A stretch of DNA of 64,000 nucleotides from Hyphomonadaceae bacterium (GTDB lineage: Bacteria > Pseudomonadota > Alphaproteobacteria > Caulobacterales > Maricaulaceae). Of this stretch, positions 1-8,827 are shown piece by piece. The stretch covers positions 1 to 64,000 of the forward strand of contig JABDMW010000039.1 of assembly GCA_013001295.1 (NCBI GenBank), given 5' to 3'. Under the pieces are notes generated by a model, which ran no database searches, had not been told where the DNA came from, and was given only the letters and a program-made list of their open reading frames with translations. Position 1 is the stretch's first letter, and each line of letters opens with the position of its first letter. Both the position numbers and the translations under genes were made by a program.

Positions 1-113
1 CTCAGTGGACTTTTCAGGTCATCAAGCTTGGGTTTGTCTTTCGCCAGGGCTTGAGTGTCTGAAAACACCAGAATCAGTGAAAGACTTGCGATTGGAATTA
101 AAAACTGGCGCAT
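1..113 (-). CDS. Exported protein, N-terminal part only
   Basis: The gene runs off the left edge of the window; only about 37 codons are visible. It starts at ATG 113 (minus strand) behind an AAGGA ribosome-binding sequence. The first residues (MRQFLIPIASLSLILVF) form a typical signal peptide with a probable cleavage after a TQALA stretch, followed by a lysine- and aspartate-rich start of the mature protein. The product is therefore exported to the periplasm or beyond. Nothing visible allows a family call. It is divergent from the TonB-dependent receptor that starts at 389. Confidence 0.6.
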   Translation of the reverse strand, partial: MRQFLIPIASLSLILVFSDTQALAKDKPKLDDLKSPL

Positions 114-307
114 GGGAATCCTTACCAAAAAGTGAATATATAGGCCGAAATTGCGTGTAGATTAACCTATTTCGGCCGTTCTAACACAATTATTACAGAT
201 GAAGTGTGTATTTTTGCAACAGGTAGGAAAATAATGCACATTTATCACGCCATATCGGAAAACTATGCTTGAGTTACATTTACGTAATGGTTATGGAGGC
301 GCGGAGT

Positions 308-355
308 CCCGAAAGGTCATTTCGTCGGGGTAATGTGTGGTTCTTGCACGAACCA
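308..355 (+). promoter_or_regulatory. Tandem stem-loops in the receptor leader
   Basis: The leader in front of the receptor contains CCCGA (308-312) that can pair with TCGGG (325-329), and TGGTTC (338-343) that pairs perfectly with GAACCA (350-355), followed by TTTTA. The second hairpin ends about 30 bases before the GTG start. It could act as a weak attenuator or a transcript-stabilising element. Seen directly as base pairing; function is inference. Confidence 0.35.
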
Positions 356-388
356 TTTTAATTAAAAACCAGTTTGAAGGGGTTTTAC

Positions 389-3220
389 GTGAAAAAAATG
401 AACAAAAGTCAGCTATTGTTGACGACCCTGTTGTCTGGAGCCGTGATCGGTTTAGACGCAGCGCCTGCTTTTGCCCAAGCAGACGAAGAAGTAATCGTTA
501 CAGGTACACGCGTCCAACGTGCTGACCTGGAAGCGCCATCTCCGGTTACCACTGTTACTGCTGAGAAACTCTCAGTTGTTAACACTGTTAACACAGAGGA
601 ATTCATCAACACATTGGCTCAGGTTATTCCAGCGACCACAGGTTTCTCGAACAACCCGGGTAATGGTACAGCGACAGTTAACCTCCGCGGCCTAGGTACA
701 GCACGTACTTTGGTTCTCGTGGACGGCAATCGTTATGTATCAGCAAATGGTAATGGTGTTGTTGACTTGAACTCTATCCCATCTGCACTTGTAAAGCGTG
801 TTGACGTTGTGACCGGTGGTGCTTCTGCCGTTTACGGTTCAGACGCGATGGCTGGTGTTGTTAACTTCATCCTCGAAGACAGCTTCGAAGGTGTTGAGTT
901 GAATACTTCTTACGAAATCACTGAAAAAGGTGACGGCGCGAAGAAAGACATTTCTTTGACAGTTGGTGGTAACTTCGACAATGGTCGCGGTAACGCAACT
1001 GCATACATGGCATACAGCCAACGTGATGCATTGTTCCAGGGCGAGCGTGATTTCTCACGTGTTGCAAACGATGATAACGGTACAGGCTTTGACCCATTCG
1101 GTTCATCAGGTGTTCCAGGAACTCGTTTGTTTGCAGGCTTTGACTTTACAAACGCCGGGTACACAACTGACGGCACGAATTGTACAGGTCCAGGTGGCGC
1201 TTCTACAGAAGGCCTAAGCGGAACATGTACAGGCGGTGCAACATTTGACCCGAGTGGCGAAATTATTCCTTGGATCAACTCTGGTGCGAACACAACTCGT
1301 TATAACTATGCGCCTGTGAATTATCTGCAATTGCCGCAAGAGCGTTATACTGCTGCTGCATTTGGTCGTTACGACATTACGGACACGGTTGAGCTGAAGG
1401 TGAAATCAATTTTCACGTCTAACCAAGTTCCGCAAGAGTTGGCCCCAACGCCAGCCTTCTTCACGGTTACGTTCGATACTGCTACGAACCCATTCCTCAC
1501 GCCAAACTCACGTGCAACGATCGAAGCTGCCAATGGTGGACCCGGTCTATTCCCAGTGTTTATCGGCCGTCGTATGCTTGAAATTGGTCCGCGGACGAAT
1601 GATCAGGAATTGCAATCTTTGCAACTTTCTGCTGATCTGAGTGGCGAATTCGGTTTCGGTTGGGATTGGGATGTTCATTCTCATCTCTCACGGACATCAG
1701 GTTCAATCATTCAGACTGGTAACGTCTCTATTTCGTCTTTCCAAGCTGGCGTGTTGAGCGGACAGTGTAACATTTTTGGACAAGGCAACTTCTCACAGGA
1801 ATGTGTGGATCTTGTCAGCCGGACCGGTGCCATTCAGCAAGTATCTGAGCAACGTAATATTGTTGCCACAACAACTGGTGAATTTGCAGCGATCAAATCG
1901 CCAATGGCGGATACACCGATGCAAGCTGTTATGGGCGTAGAATACAAAGAGGACGAATTTGATTTCCGTCCGGATAGTGTTCTTGGGCCAGACGTTTCAG
2001 GCTTTAACCAGTCCCTGCCGGTTTCTGGTGTGACTGAAAGTTACGAAGCATTTGGTGAGGTTTACTGGCCATTGATTGAAGGTCAGGAATTTGCCGAAGA
2101 GTTCTCATTGAACGGTGCGTATCGTTACACTGATCACTCTTTGTCAGGTGGCTTTAGCTCATATGCTGGTGGTGCCGAGTGGGCGCCAACTGGTGACATT
2201 CGTTTCCGTGGTCAGTACCAACGTGCTGTTCGTGCGCCGAATGTTGTAGAGTTGTTCTCACCACAAACAAACGGTTTCCCAGGTGCGGTTGACCCATGTT
2301 CAGCTCAGAGCGGTGCTCCTGCTCTTGGACAGCAGTCAATCTGTTTGGCAAATGGCGTTCCAGCAGCTCTGTACAACACAGAGTTCCAGGCCAACAGCCA
2401 AATCGAAGGTCTGTTCGGTGGTAACCCGAATCTTGTTCCAGAGACGTCAGACACAATCACATTTGGTTTTGTCGCAACACCTACTGGAATTCCAGGTTTG
2501 ACCTTGACTGTCGATTATTATGACATCGATGTTGATGGCGCGATCAGCACAATCCCAGTACAGAACGTATTGACAGATTGTTACTCTGGCGCCATCCCGG
2601 CATATTGTAGCCTTATCAACCGGTCTGCATCAGGTTTGATCGATAATATCGAGTTGACCAATGCAAACGTTGCGTTCTTGGGTGCTAAAGGTGTCGATTT
2701 CCAAATCGACTATGCATTTGATGCTACGAAACTTGGTCTTGGCGGCGGCGAATTGGCGTTACAACTTCTTGGTGGTTATCAAATCTCCAATGAATTCCAG
2801 CCATTGCCTGGTGATCCGATTGACGATTGTGTCGGCTTCTTCCAAGCCAATGCTGGTATTTGTGGTGAGCCAATCCCTGAGTTGAAAACGACAGCGACGG
2901 CGACTTACTCAAATGGCCCATGGTCAGGTACAATGCGCTGGCGTTATCTGAGCAACACTGAGGTTGATGATCTTCATCCAAACTCAGGTGGCGGATTTGC
3001 ACAATTGTTTGCGCCTGAAACAGGGACATACAACTACTTCGATCTAACCGGTAAGTGGGATATCACAGATATCTTCCAGCTTTCAGGTGGTGTATTGAAT
3101 GCACTGGACAAAGAGCCACCAAATCTTGGTGATTGCTGTTCAGAGCAAGCTAACACATTCCCAGGATCTTATGATGTTCTCGGACGTCGTTTCTTCCTGG
3201 CAGCGAAAGTTCGCTTCTAG
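389..3220 (+). CDS. TonB-dependent outer-membrane receptor
   Basis: About 943 residues. GTG 389 is preferred because GAAGGGG lies 6-7 bases upstream; ATG 398 is an alternative. The N-terminus has a signal peptide ending at AFA before QADEE, followed directly by EEVIVTGTR, which resembles the TonB box, then a plug domain (roughly residues 40-160, with the NLRGLG, VLVDGNR and AVYGSDAMAGVVNFI blocks) and a long beta-barrel. The last residue is Phe, as in outer-membrane barrels. Extracellular regions carry several close Cys pairs (for example CNIFGQG...EC and CYSGAIPAYC), suggesting disulfide-closed loops. It imports an unknown ligand with energy from an ExbB/ExbD/TonB complex. It is followed by a strong terminator, so it is probably monocistronic. 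Codons look T/A-ended and uniform, as in a highly expressed gene. Confidence 0.93.
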   Translation: MKKMNKSQLLLTTLLSGAVIGLDAAPAFAQADEEVIVTGTRVQRADLEAPSPVTTVTAEKLSVVNTVNTEEFINTLAQVIPATTGFSNNPGNGTATVNLRGLGTARTLVLVDGNRYVSANGNGVVDLNSIPSALVKRVDVVTGGASAVYGSDAMAGVVNFILEDSFEGVELNTSYEITEKGDGAKKDISLTVGGNFDNGRGNATAYMAYSQRDALFQGERDFSRVANDDNGTGFDPFGSSGVPGTRLFAGFDFTNAGYTTDGTNCTGPGGASTEGLSGTCTGGATFDPSGEIIPWINSGANTTRYNYAPVNYLQLPQERYTAAAFGRYDITDTVELKVKSIFTSNQVPQELAPTPAFFTVTFDTATNPFLTPNSRATIEAANGGPGLFPVFIGRRMLEIGPRTNDQELQSLQLSADLSGEFGFGWDWDVHSHLSRTSGSIIQTGNVSISSFQAGVLSGQCNIFGQGNFSQECVDLVSRTGAIQQVSEQRNIVATTTGEFAAIKSPMADTPMQAVMGVEYKEDEFDFRPDSVLGPDVSGFNQSLPVSGVTESYEAFGEVYWPLIEGQEFAEEFSLNGAYRYTDHSLSGGFSSYAGGAEWAPTGDIRFRGQYQRAVRAPNVVELFSPQTNGFPGAVDPCSAQSGAPALGQQSICLANGVPAALYNTEFQANSQIEGLFGGNPNLVPETSDTITFGFVATPTGIPGLTLTVDYYDIDVDGAISTIPVQNVLTDCYSGAIPAYCSLINRSASGLIDNIELTNANVAFLGAKGVDFQIDYAFDATKLGLGGGELALQLLGGYQISNEFQPLPGDPIDDCVGFFQANAGICGEPIPELKTTATATYSNGPWSGTMRWRYLSNTEVDDLHPNSGGGFAQLFAPETGTYNYFDLTGKWDITDIFQLSGGVLNALDKEPPNLGDCCSEQANTFPGSYDVLGRRFFLAAKVRF

Positions 3221-3246
3221 AACTGACGTTAAATGTTTGAATAAGA

Positions 3247-3274
3247 GCGGCGGGGGTTTCCCCGCCGTTTTTTT
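3247..3274 (+). terminator. Rho-independent terminator after the receptor
   Basis: An 8-bp perfect GC-rich stem, CGGCGGGG (3248-3255) with CCCCGCCG (3260-3267), with a GTTT loop and seven Ts at 3268-3274. It lies 27 bases after the receptor stop codon. Confidence 0.92.
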
Positions 3275-3297
3275 ATGTCTAAATCCCTTAAAAAAAA

Positions 3298-3326
3298 TTG
3301 ACTTCATAGCGTGTAGCTTCGATCAA
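3298..3326 (+). promoter_or_regulatory. Possible promoter of the second receptor
   Basis: A TTGACT hexamer at 3298-3303 matches the -35 consensus and lies between the terminator of the first receptor and the start of the second. The -10 region at 17-18 bases spacing (GATCAA) is poor, so only the -35 element is convincing. Confidence 0.3.
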
Positions 3327-3357
3327 GATCCAAATTATCAAAACTGTTTGGACGACA

Positions 3358-5367
3358 ATGCGCTCTTTTAAATATTTAACGATCTGCATGGCTTCGATGT
3401 TGGGTGTGGCGCCGATTTCTAATGCGCAGTCGGCGCTGATAGATGATATTATTGTTACAGAAGCACGACGCCCCCAATCCTCAAAGACGGTTGCCGCCTC
3501 AATAGCGGTTCTGGATAAAGACCAAATTGATTCCGTCGCCGGTATTCACCCAGCCGAAACTTTCAATCAAATCGCAGGTGTAAATATCCACAGGAATAGC
3601 GGGCAGGAGCATTTGACCGCTATCCGTTCACCGGTTTTAACGGGCGGGGCAGGGGCCGGGTCGTTCCTGTACCTGGAAGACGGCGTACCGTTGCGGGCTG
3701 CAGGCTTTTCGAATGTTAATGGATTGTTTGAATCCGGATTGGAATTGGCCAGCGGTGCCGAAGTCGTGAAAGGTCCCGGTAGCGTATTATATGGGTCTAA
3801 TGCCGTGCACGGTCTGGTAAACATTTTAAGTTTAGCGCCAGAGAAAAAGACCGAGGCTGCGGTGAACGTTCTTATTGGTGCGAACGAGTTTGCCTCACTC
3901 AAATCGACGATTTCTGGCGCATTTGGCGCGGGAACGGCACGCGCAAGCCTCGCGCTGGTTCACGATGGAGGATTTCGTGACAATTCCGGTTTTGATCAGC
4001 AAAAATTTCAATTGCGATATGATGGAGAAATCGCTGGGTGGGATACTGAAAGCTTATTGACTTTTACCAACCTTAACCAGGAAACGGCAGGATTTATTCA
4101 AGGGCCAAGCGTTTACTTAGATGAAGATATTTCGTCACAGAATCCGAACCCCGAAGCCTATCGTGACGCCCGTTCCGCGCGAGTTCAAATTAGGTTGTCG
4201 AAACAAAATAGTGATAGTTCAACCTTTAATGTCACACCTTATCTCAGGTGGACGGACATGGAATTTCTGCGACACTTTGTTCCGGGACAGGCCCGCGAAG
4301 AAAACGGTCATAAAAGCATTGGGATGCTTCTGAACTATTATCGGCCACGTGCAGCCGGCGATTTAACGTTGGGATTTGATGCTGAATACACAGACGGGTT
4401 TCTCGTTGAATTTCAGGACAATCCGACCCGGTTTTCTTTTATCCAAGGAGAACACTATGATTATCAGGTACAAAGCCTGGTTCTCTCTGGATACGGACAA
4501 TATGAGTTTGACGTGTCTTCGAGGACACGATTGAGTTTGGGTGCTCGTGCTGATTATACAAATTACGATTACGACAATCAGATCGATAGTGGTATTTTTG
4601 GCCGTTTCCAGCGCATTGATGATCAAAGTGATAACTTCTTTATTGTCACGCCGAAAATATCCCTGACTCATTCTATCAATGATCGGTCGGTCTGGTACAT
4701 GCGCGCGGCACGCGGTAGTCGCGCGCCGCAAACCAGCGATTTATTCAGTCTTCAAATCAACCAGATACCCAGCGAAATTGAGTCGGAAACGCTCGACGCA
4801 TTAGAAAGCGGCGTGAAGACCCGGATCGGCGCGTTCAATCTGGAATTGGCTGCCTATTATATGAAGAAAGACAATTTCTTTTTTAGAAATGCTGCCGGGT
4901 TTAATGTCACGGGTGGCACGACTGACCATCTTGGTATGGAGGCCTCATTTAATGGGCAGGTAACGCCAAGGGTTAAGCTGTCGGGAGATGCGAGTTGGGC
5001 GCGTCACCGATACACATTTGACGATGGGTCGAGCGGAATCGTGTCAGGAAGTGATGTTGACGCCGCCCCTCGGCATTTAGCTAATATACGCGCGGATTAC
5101 ACAGTAACTGACCAATTTGATATTGGTTTGGAATGGCGACATATGGGTGACTACTTCACCAATCCAGCTAATACACAAACCTATCCAGGTCACGACGTAT
5201 TTGTCTTGCGTGCGCGTTTCAATCTGGCCGACACAGCTATATACGCACGAGTCGATAATTTATTTGATATACGCTATGCCAACCGCGCTGATTTCGCCTT
5301 CGGAAACGAACGGTATTTCCCGGGTCGCCCCCGAAGTCTGTTTGTTGGCGTGAGACAACAATTTTAA
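3358..5367 (+). CDS. TonB-dependent outer-membrane receptor
   Basis: 669 residues, a normal length for a small-ligand (siderophore or vitamin type) receptor. Signal peptide at residues 1-23 with cleavage near SNA before QSAL, then IIVTEARR as the TonB-box region, a plug domain (about 35-150, with FLYLEDGVPLR and GSVLYGSNAVHGLVNI) and a barrel ending in QQF with the C-terminal Phe. ATG 3358 is the first start that gives a full signal peptide; only a weak GGA lies upstream. The ligand cannot be told from sequence. It is convergent with the sulfotransferase-like gene, with 17 bases between the stops. It is not closely similar to the first receptor, so the pair is not a recent duplication. Confidence 0.93.
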   Translation: MRSFKYLTICMASMLGVAPISNAQSALIDDIIVTEARRPQSSKTVAASIAVLDKDQIDSVAGIHPAETFNQIAGVNIHRNSGQEHLTAIRSPVLTGGAGAGSFLYLEDGVPLRAAGFSNVNGLFESGLELASGAEVVKGPGSVLYGSNAVHGLVNILSLAPEKKTEAAVNVLIGANEFASLKSTISGAFGAGTARASLALVHDGGFRDNSGFDQQKFQLRYDGEIAGWDTESLLTFTNLNQETAGFIQGPSVYLDEDISSQNPNPEAYRDARSARVQIRLSKQNSDSSTFNVTPYLRWTDMEFLRHFVPGQAREENGHKSIGMLLNYYRPRAAGDLTLGFDAEYTDGFLVEFQDNPTRFSFIQGEHYDYQVQSLVLSGYGQYEFDVSSRTRLSLGARADYTNYDYDNQIDSGIFGRFQRIDDQSDNFFIVTPKISLTHSINDRSVWYMRAARGSRAPQTSDLFSLQINQIPSEIESETLDALESGVKTRIGAFNLELAAYYMKKDNFFFRNAAGFNVTGGTTDHLGMEASFNGQVTPRVKLSGDASWARHRYTFDDGSSGIVSGSDVDAAPRHLANIRADYTVTDQFDIGLEWRHMGDYFTNPANTQTYPGHDVFVLRARFNLADTAIYARVDNLFDIRYANRADFAFGNERYFPGRPRSLFVGVRQQF

Positions 5368-5388
5368 TACCGTGAAATAGGGTATTAA
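5364..5388. terminator. Inverted repeat at a convergent gene junction
   Basis: TTAATACC (5364-5371) and GGTATTAA (5381-5388) are perfect 8-base arms around a 9-base loop. The arms overlap the stop codons of both converging genes, so either transcript would end in this hairpin. T-runs are short, so it is a possible weak bidirectional terminator. Confidence 0.35.
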
Positions 5389-6395
5389 TAGCTAAAAATA
5401 TCACCTTCCAGTCGAATGTTTTCTGCCCATTTGAGCGTGTGTGAAAGTTCACTCGAAAATTTTTCTTTTGTTGCTTTCGCATCTTGGGCGCGTTGCACCC
5501 CGTCCAATTCTTGATCTTTAAATTTTGAATCGCGTTGGAAAACTGATCCAACGGATATTGCATTTAAAGATTTATCTGAAAGATTTAGGTTCAGCACGTT
5601 CGACACGCTTTTTAGCGCTTCCAACTTGTTTGTAAGAAATTTCTTGTCTCTTAAGAGCAGCGTTTCGGGGAAAGCGTTCTTTAATTTAAAAAATAGTTCC
5701 ATTTGATGTCGCCACACCAGCGTTGCAATTTGAAGATCAGTAAAAGTCAGAGCTTGGCGGTGCGGAATCGTCGCAAGCACACACGGATCTAAAGTGAAAA
5801 TGTTAAATTGCGTGCGGATAAAACTTTTGCAGGGCTCTCCTTTCTTTAAAACGGAGATTAGAAAATCTTCTAGAGACGCGTACATGATCGTAACAGGACA
5901 GCCAGCGGAAAGCGTATCTTCCAGTATATTATTTACGGAATTGGTCGGTTTTAACAGAATCTGTTCGGTCGATCTGAACTTGCGTGCGAGCAATTTCATC
6001 ACAATCGCAAAGCGGGTGTTGTATTGGCTCGCCGGCTTGTTTTGTTGTCTTAATATCCGTTTTGCATTCGCCAGAGACATTAGTACTTGCGGTTCTTTCA
6101 GCGGCAGGCAGTGATCAGGGACGTCAAGTGCTGACGCCATGAGCGTCGAACAACAAAAAGCGCTGTGAAATATCATCGGGATCGGCGTCATTTCGACGTC
6201 GTCGAGTTCGCGCGCTATGTCTGACACAGAAAACTGCTGACGCCGCATGCTCGGAGAAATGAATCGCTGGTCGAGAAACGGAGCGGATCTTAACTTATCG
6301 GCATCCGTTTCAATAAAAGTTAAATTATTATAGTCGGCATCAAATTCGTAAGGAATCCAGTTTGAATTTAATAAAACAGTCGAGAGGTCCGACAT
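5385..6395 (-). CDS. Sulfotransferase-like protein
   Basis: 336 residues. An HSAFCCSTLMASAL block (about 76-89) resembles the 5'-phosphosulfate-binding loop at the start of sulfotransferase folds, followed by LKEPQVLMSLAN (99-110), a KPTN block (149-152) and a VTIMYASLEDFL segment (about 168-179) that sits where the 3'-phosphate-binding motif is expected. These suggest a PAPS-dependent sulfotransferase fold, but the loop lacks the usual Lys/Arg and activity is uncertain. No signal peptide, so probably cytoplasmic. Start ATG 6395 has AAAGGG upstream. The gene follows sppA on the same strand with 44 bases between them, so the two may be cotranscribed. No sulfate-activation genes are nearby, and the substrate is unknown. 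Confidence 0.6.
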   Translation of the reverse strand: MSDLSTVLLNSNWIPYEFDADYNNLTFIETDADKLRSAPFLDQRFISPSMRRQQFSVSDIARELDDVEMTPIPMIFHSAFCCSTLMASALDVPDHCLPLKEPQVLMSLANAKRILRQQNKPASQYNTRFAIVMKLLARKFRSTEQILLKPTNSVNNILEDTLSAGCPVTIMYASLEDFLISVLKKGEPCKSFIRTQFNIFTLDPCVLATIPHRQALTFTDLQIATLVWRHQMELFFKLKNAFPETLLLRDKKFLTNKLEALKSVSNVLNLNLSDKSLNAISVGSVFQRDSKFKDQELDGVQRAQDAKATKEKFSSELSHTLKWAENIRLEGDIFSY

Positions 6396-6439
6396 TTAAT
6401 ACCCTTTTAAACCGAAGATTATTGTGTGCGAAGAGCCCG

Positions 6440-8221
6440 CTATTTTATTTCCGGCAGTACCGCTTTCAGGTGCGCCTTTTCAGCCTGTTCCATTGCATCC
6501 CGTGCTTTGATCATCGCCTGAAATTCCGGTGTTTGAGCCAATTCGCCTAGTTTTTGCAAGCTTGCTGCTGACTGAGCAGTTACATTGAACATCTCGACCA
6601 GCTGTTCGTGCGGTGTTTTCTCGCGCGGGAACATCTTAATTCTTACTTTTGTTTCAGAATCTATGTCGGCCAATTGTTTTGCGACTTCGACAGCCTTTGA
6701 AAATCCTCCGAACTCATCGATGAGGCCAATTTCTTTGGCTTGTTCGCCGGTCCAAACGCGCCCTTTGGCAATTTCCTTAACCCGGTCGATCGGGATGTCG
6801 CGACCTTCGGAAACCCGCGTTGTGAAATCCACATAGATATTCTCCATGGATTGGCGATAGGCTTCGCGGTTGGCCTGGTTCCACGGTTCAATTGCAGAAT
6901 AGGCGGCACCGTATTCTCCGCCCAAATTGATGGCCTCCGCATTATACCCGATTTTCGCAAGAGTATCCTTGATGTAAAATTTTCCACCTAAAACGCCTAT
7001 CGAACCGGTGACCGTCGTTGGTAGCGCAACAATTTTGTCCGCGTTGGCAGCAACATAATACCCGCCCGAAGCCGCATATTGTCCCATACTAATGACGACA
7101 GGTTTACCGGCTTCCTTAGCACGATCAACGGCGTCCCAGATTTGGTCAGATGCGGTCGCCGATCCACCCGGCGAATTTACGCGGAAAACGATAGCTTTTA
7201 CTTTGTCGTCTTTCGATGCCTTGATCAGGGCTTCTGAAACTGTATCGCCGCCCATCGTTAAATTGCCGCCTACGAACGGATTGCTGCCGTCGGATGAATT
7301 TCCTTCAACTACGGCACCTTGACCACCAACAAAAGCGATCACAGGTCCATCTGTATACCCGACACCGTAATCTGAAACCGATTTGAACTTCGCATTTTTT
7401 CCGGCTTTGTTTTTTGCATAGTCTTTAGCGTCTACGACATGACCAAGCTTGTGGATAAAGCCGAGCTCTTCTGCTTTCTCTGCACTGTGTGGTGCATTGT
7501 CCAAAAATTGAAGCAATGCTTGTTCGGTTATACCGCGGTCTTCCGCAATAGTTGAGACGGCTGTATCCAATATCGATTGCAAAAGTGTCGTCATCGCTTC
7601 CCGATGCGGTTCGGTCAGTGATTTTTCCTTATATGTATTAGCGGCGTTTTTATACTCGTGGAATTGAATAATCTCTGGCTCGGCATCCAATTTTTCAAAA
7701 ACACCACCGAGAAATTCTATTTCAGCACGATATCCTGACAGTGCAAATCCGGTTGTATCTTGGAGCCAGATTTCATCAGCACCAGACACCGCGAAATAAC
7801 TGGAGAGGGACGTTCCTTCAAATCCCTGGGCATGCGCAATAACAAATTTCCCGCTCTCTTGAAAATCGTCGATCGCCATATGCAGTTCTTCCGCCTGAGC
7901 CGGCGACATGCCCCAACTGTTGGCACGTATAAAAAGTCCTTTGACATTGTCGTCTTCTTTGGCGCGGTCCAAGGCGCGAACCGACGTTACAACCGACGCA
8001 GAGCTATCACCGAACAAAGATTTGTCACCGCCATGATCACGCATCCCCGAACGCAAATCCATTGTCAGCACGGTCGCGCCACTTCCTTCGCCGTTTCCAT
8101 TTGGTGGGTTTAATGAATTTACTGCGGAACCAATGAGGACAGCAAAAAACATAAACATGAGAAATAGAGCGACAAATACGCCGACGATAACGGCGAGAAG
8201 CGTAATGAAAAACTGGCGCAT
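6440..8221 (-). CDS. sppA: Signal peptide peptidase SppA (protease IV)
   Basis: 593 residues, the length of the long two-domain form. A membrane anchor covers residues 5-32. The N-terminal domain supplies the general-base lysine, Lys191 in HEYKNAAN, and the C-terminal domain the nucleophile, Ser385 in QYAASGGYYVAANADKI; these correspond to E. coli Lys209 and Ser409. Other landmarks are VNSPGGS (348-354) and TGSIGV (405-410). It degrades cleaved signal peptides in the inner membrane, with active sites facing the periplasm. It is the first gene of a possible two-gene unit with the sulfotransferase-like gene. Confidence 0.95.
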   Translation of the reverse strand: MRQFFITLLAVIVGVFVALFLMFMFFAVLIGSAVNSLNPPNGNGEGSGATVLTMDLRSGMRDHGGDKSLFGDSSASVVTSVRALDRAKEDDNVKGLFIRANSWGMSPAQAEELHMAIDDFQESGKFVIAHAQGFEGTSLSSYFAVSGADEIWLQDTTGFALSGYRAEIEFLGGVFEKLDAEPEIIQFHEYKNAANTYKEKSLTEPHREAMTTLLQSILDTAVSTIAEDRGITEQALLQFLDNAPHSAEKAEELGFIHKLGHVVDAKDYAKNKAGKNAKFKSVSDYGVGYTDGPVIAFVGGQGAVVEGNSSDGSNPFVGGNLTMGGDTVSEALIKASKDDKVKAIVFRVNSPGGSATASDQIWDAVDRAKEAGKPVVISMGQYAASGGYYVAANADKIVALPTTVTGSIGVLGGKFYIKDTLAKIGYNAEAINLGGEYGAAYSAIEPWNQANREAYRQSMENIYVDFTTRVSEGRDIPIDRVKEIAKGRVWTGEQAKEIGLIDEFGGFSKAVEVAKQLADIDSETKVRIKMFPREKTPHEQLVEMFNVTAQSAASLQKLGELAQTPEFQAMIKARDAMEQAEKAHLKAVLPEIK

Positions 8222-8527
8222 GAAAGACTTTCCGAAAAATTATAACGATCGAGTTCATGCTATCATAAACACAACACCCGATATAATTCAAAGAATTTCT
8301 CGATAAACGATAAATAATTGCAGCTGGTTTTACCGAAAGCGGGCCAGAGCCTCAGAAAATTTGGATTTTGTTGGTCTTTCATGCTTGCCGGCGTCGACGA
8401 GTTTATTTGTTCAATCCTTGATGTGAAAAAAACACTGCTGGATAGTGAATATCCCGTTGCAATTATATGGTATTGAAGATAATAACCGCTCCACAAGTTG
8501 CCCATCGTATGTGGGCTTCCTCTATAA
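8222..8527. other. Non-coding stretch between sppA and tRNA-Gln
   Basis: 306 bases with no credible gene. It must hold the sppA promoter (minus) and the tRNA promoter (plus). A TTGCAA (8457-8462) followed after 16 bases by ATAATA is one possible tRNA promoter, but the match is modest. The better TATAAT at 8523-8528 overlaps the first tRNA base and is too close to serve. Confidence 0.5.
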
Positions 8528-8601
8528 TGGGGCGTAGCCAAGCGGTAAGGCATCGGGTTTTGATCCCGTGATCGTTGGTTCGAATCCAGCCGCCCCAACC
8601 A
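8528..8601 (+). tRNA. tRNA-Gln, anticodon TTG
   Basis: A complete cloverleaf: a 7-bp acceptor stem TGGGGCG/CGCCCCA (8528-8534 with 8591-8597), D-arm GCC...GGC, anticodon loop TTTTGAT with anticodon TTG at 8560-8562, and a T-arm with TTCGAAT at 8579-8585. The discriminator is A8598 and CCA is encoded (8599-8601). The first pair is U1-A72, the pair recognised by the GatCAB amidotransferase, which fits organisms that make Gln-tRNA by the indirect route through glutamyl-tRNA. The top pair of the anticodon stem (8553/8569) is T-T, a small irregularity. Confidence 0.96.
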
Positions 8602-8632
8602 CGATATCTTTGATGTAATTCGATTTTTATTT

Positions 8633-8663
8633 CAGCCACCCGAAGCTCGGCTGTAATATTTTT
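8633..8663 (+). terminator. Probable terminator downstream of tRNA-Gln
   Basis: CCGA and TCGG (around 8640-8650) form a short stem extended by CAG (8633-8635) with CTG (8651-8653) across a bulge, followed by TAATATTTTT. It is about 30 bases beyond the tRNA. The stem is imperfect. Confidence 0.4.
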
Positions 8664-8723
8664 GGCGCTGTGTCACTAAAAATATTTTGCTAAAATCAAA
8701 AAAAAATTGGGTTTTCACACATC

Positions 8724-8740
8724 CTAACGATTGATTAACG
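8724..8740 (+). promoter_or_regulatory. CtrA-like box upstream of the TonB operon
   Basis: CTAA-CGATTGA-TTAACG matches TTAA-N7-TTAAC with one mismatch. It lies about 90 bases before the first DUF3450 gene. The core is almost the same as a site at 29427 upstream of the PAS_5 gene (both TAACGATT-N-ATTAAC). CtrA is the cell-cycle response regulator of Caulobacter-related bacteria; its action here is inference. Confidence 0.35.
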
Positions 8741-8827
8741 CGAATGAGGGGTGTAAGCGTATCCCAAGAATGAATAAAAAGCGGACACCCAAAACTGGTG
8801 TACACGCGAAAAATTGGGAGTTCAGGT

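Noticed and set aside
1-113. Similarity of the cut gene start to sppA (both begin MRQF)
   Set aside because: The match covers only the first codons and the signal-peptide context; nothing after that is shared.
573-590. GTTAAC-act-GTTAAC repeat in the first receptor gene
   Set aside because: It is inside coding sequence (Val-Asn-Thr codons) and spacing is five, not seven as in a CtrA box.
8523-8528. TATAAT as the -10 box of tRNA-Gln
   Set aside because: It overlaps the first base of the mature tRNA, so transcription would start inside the gene.
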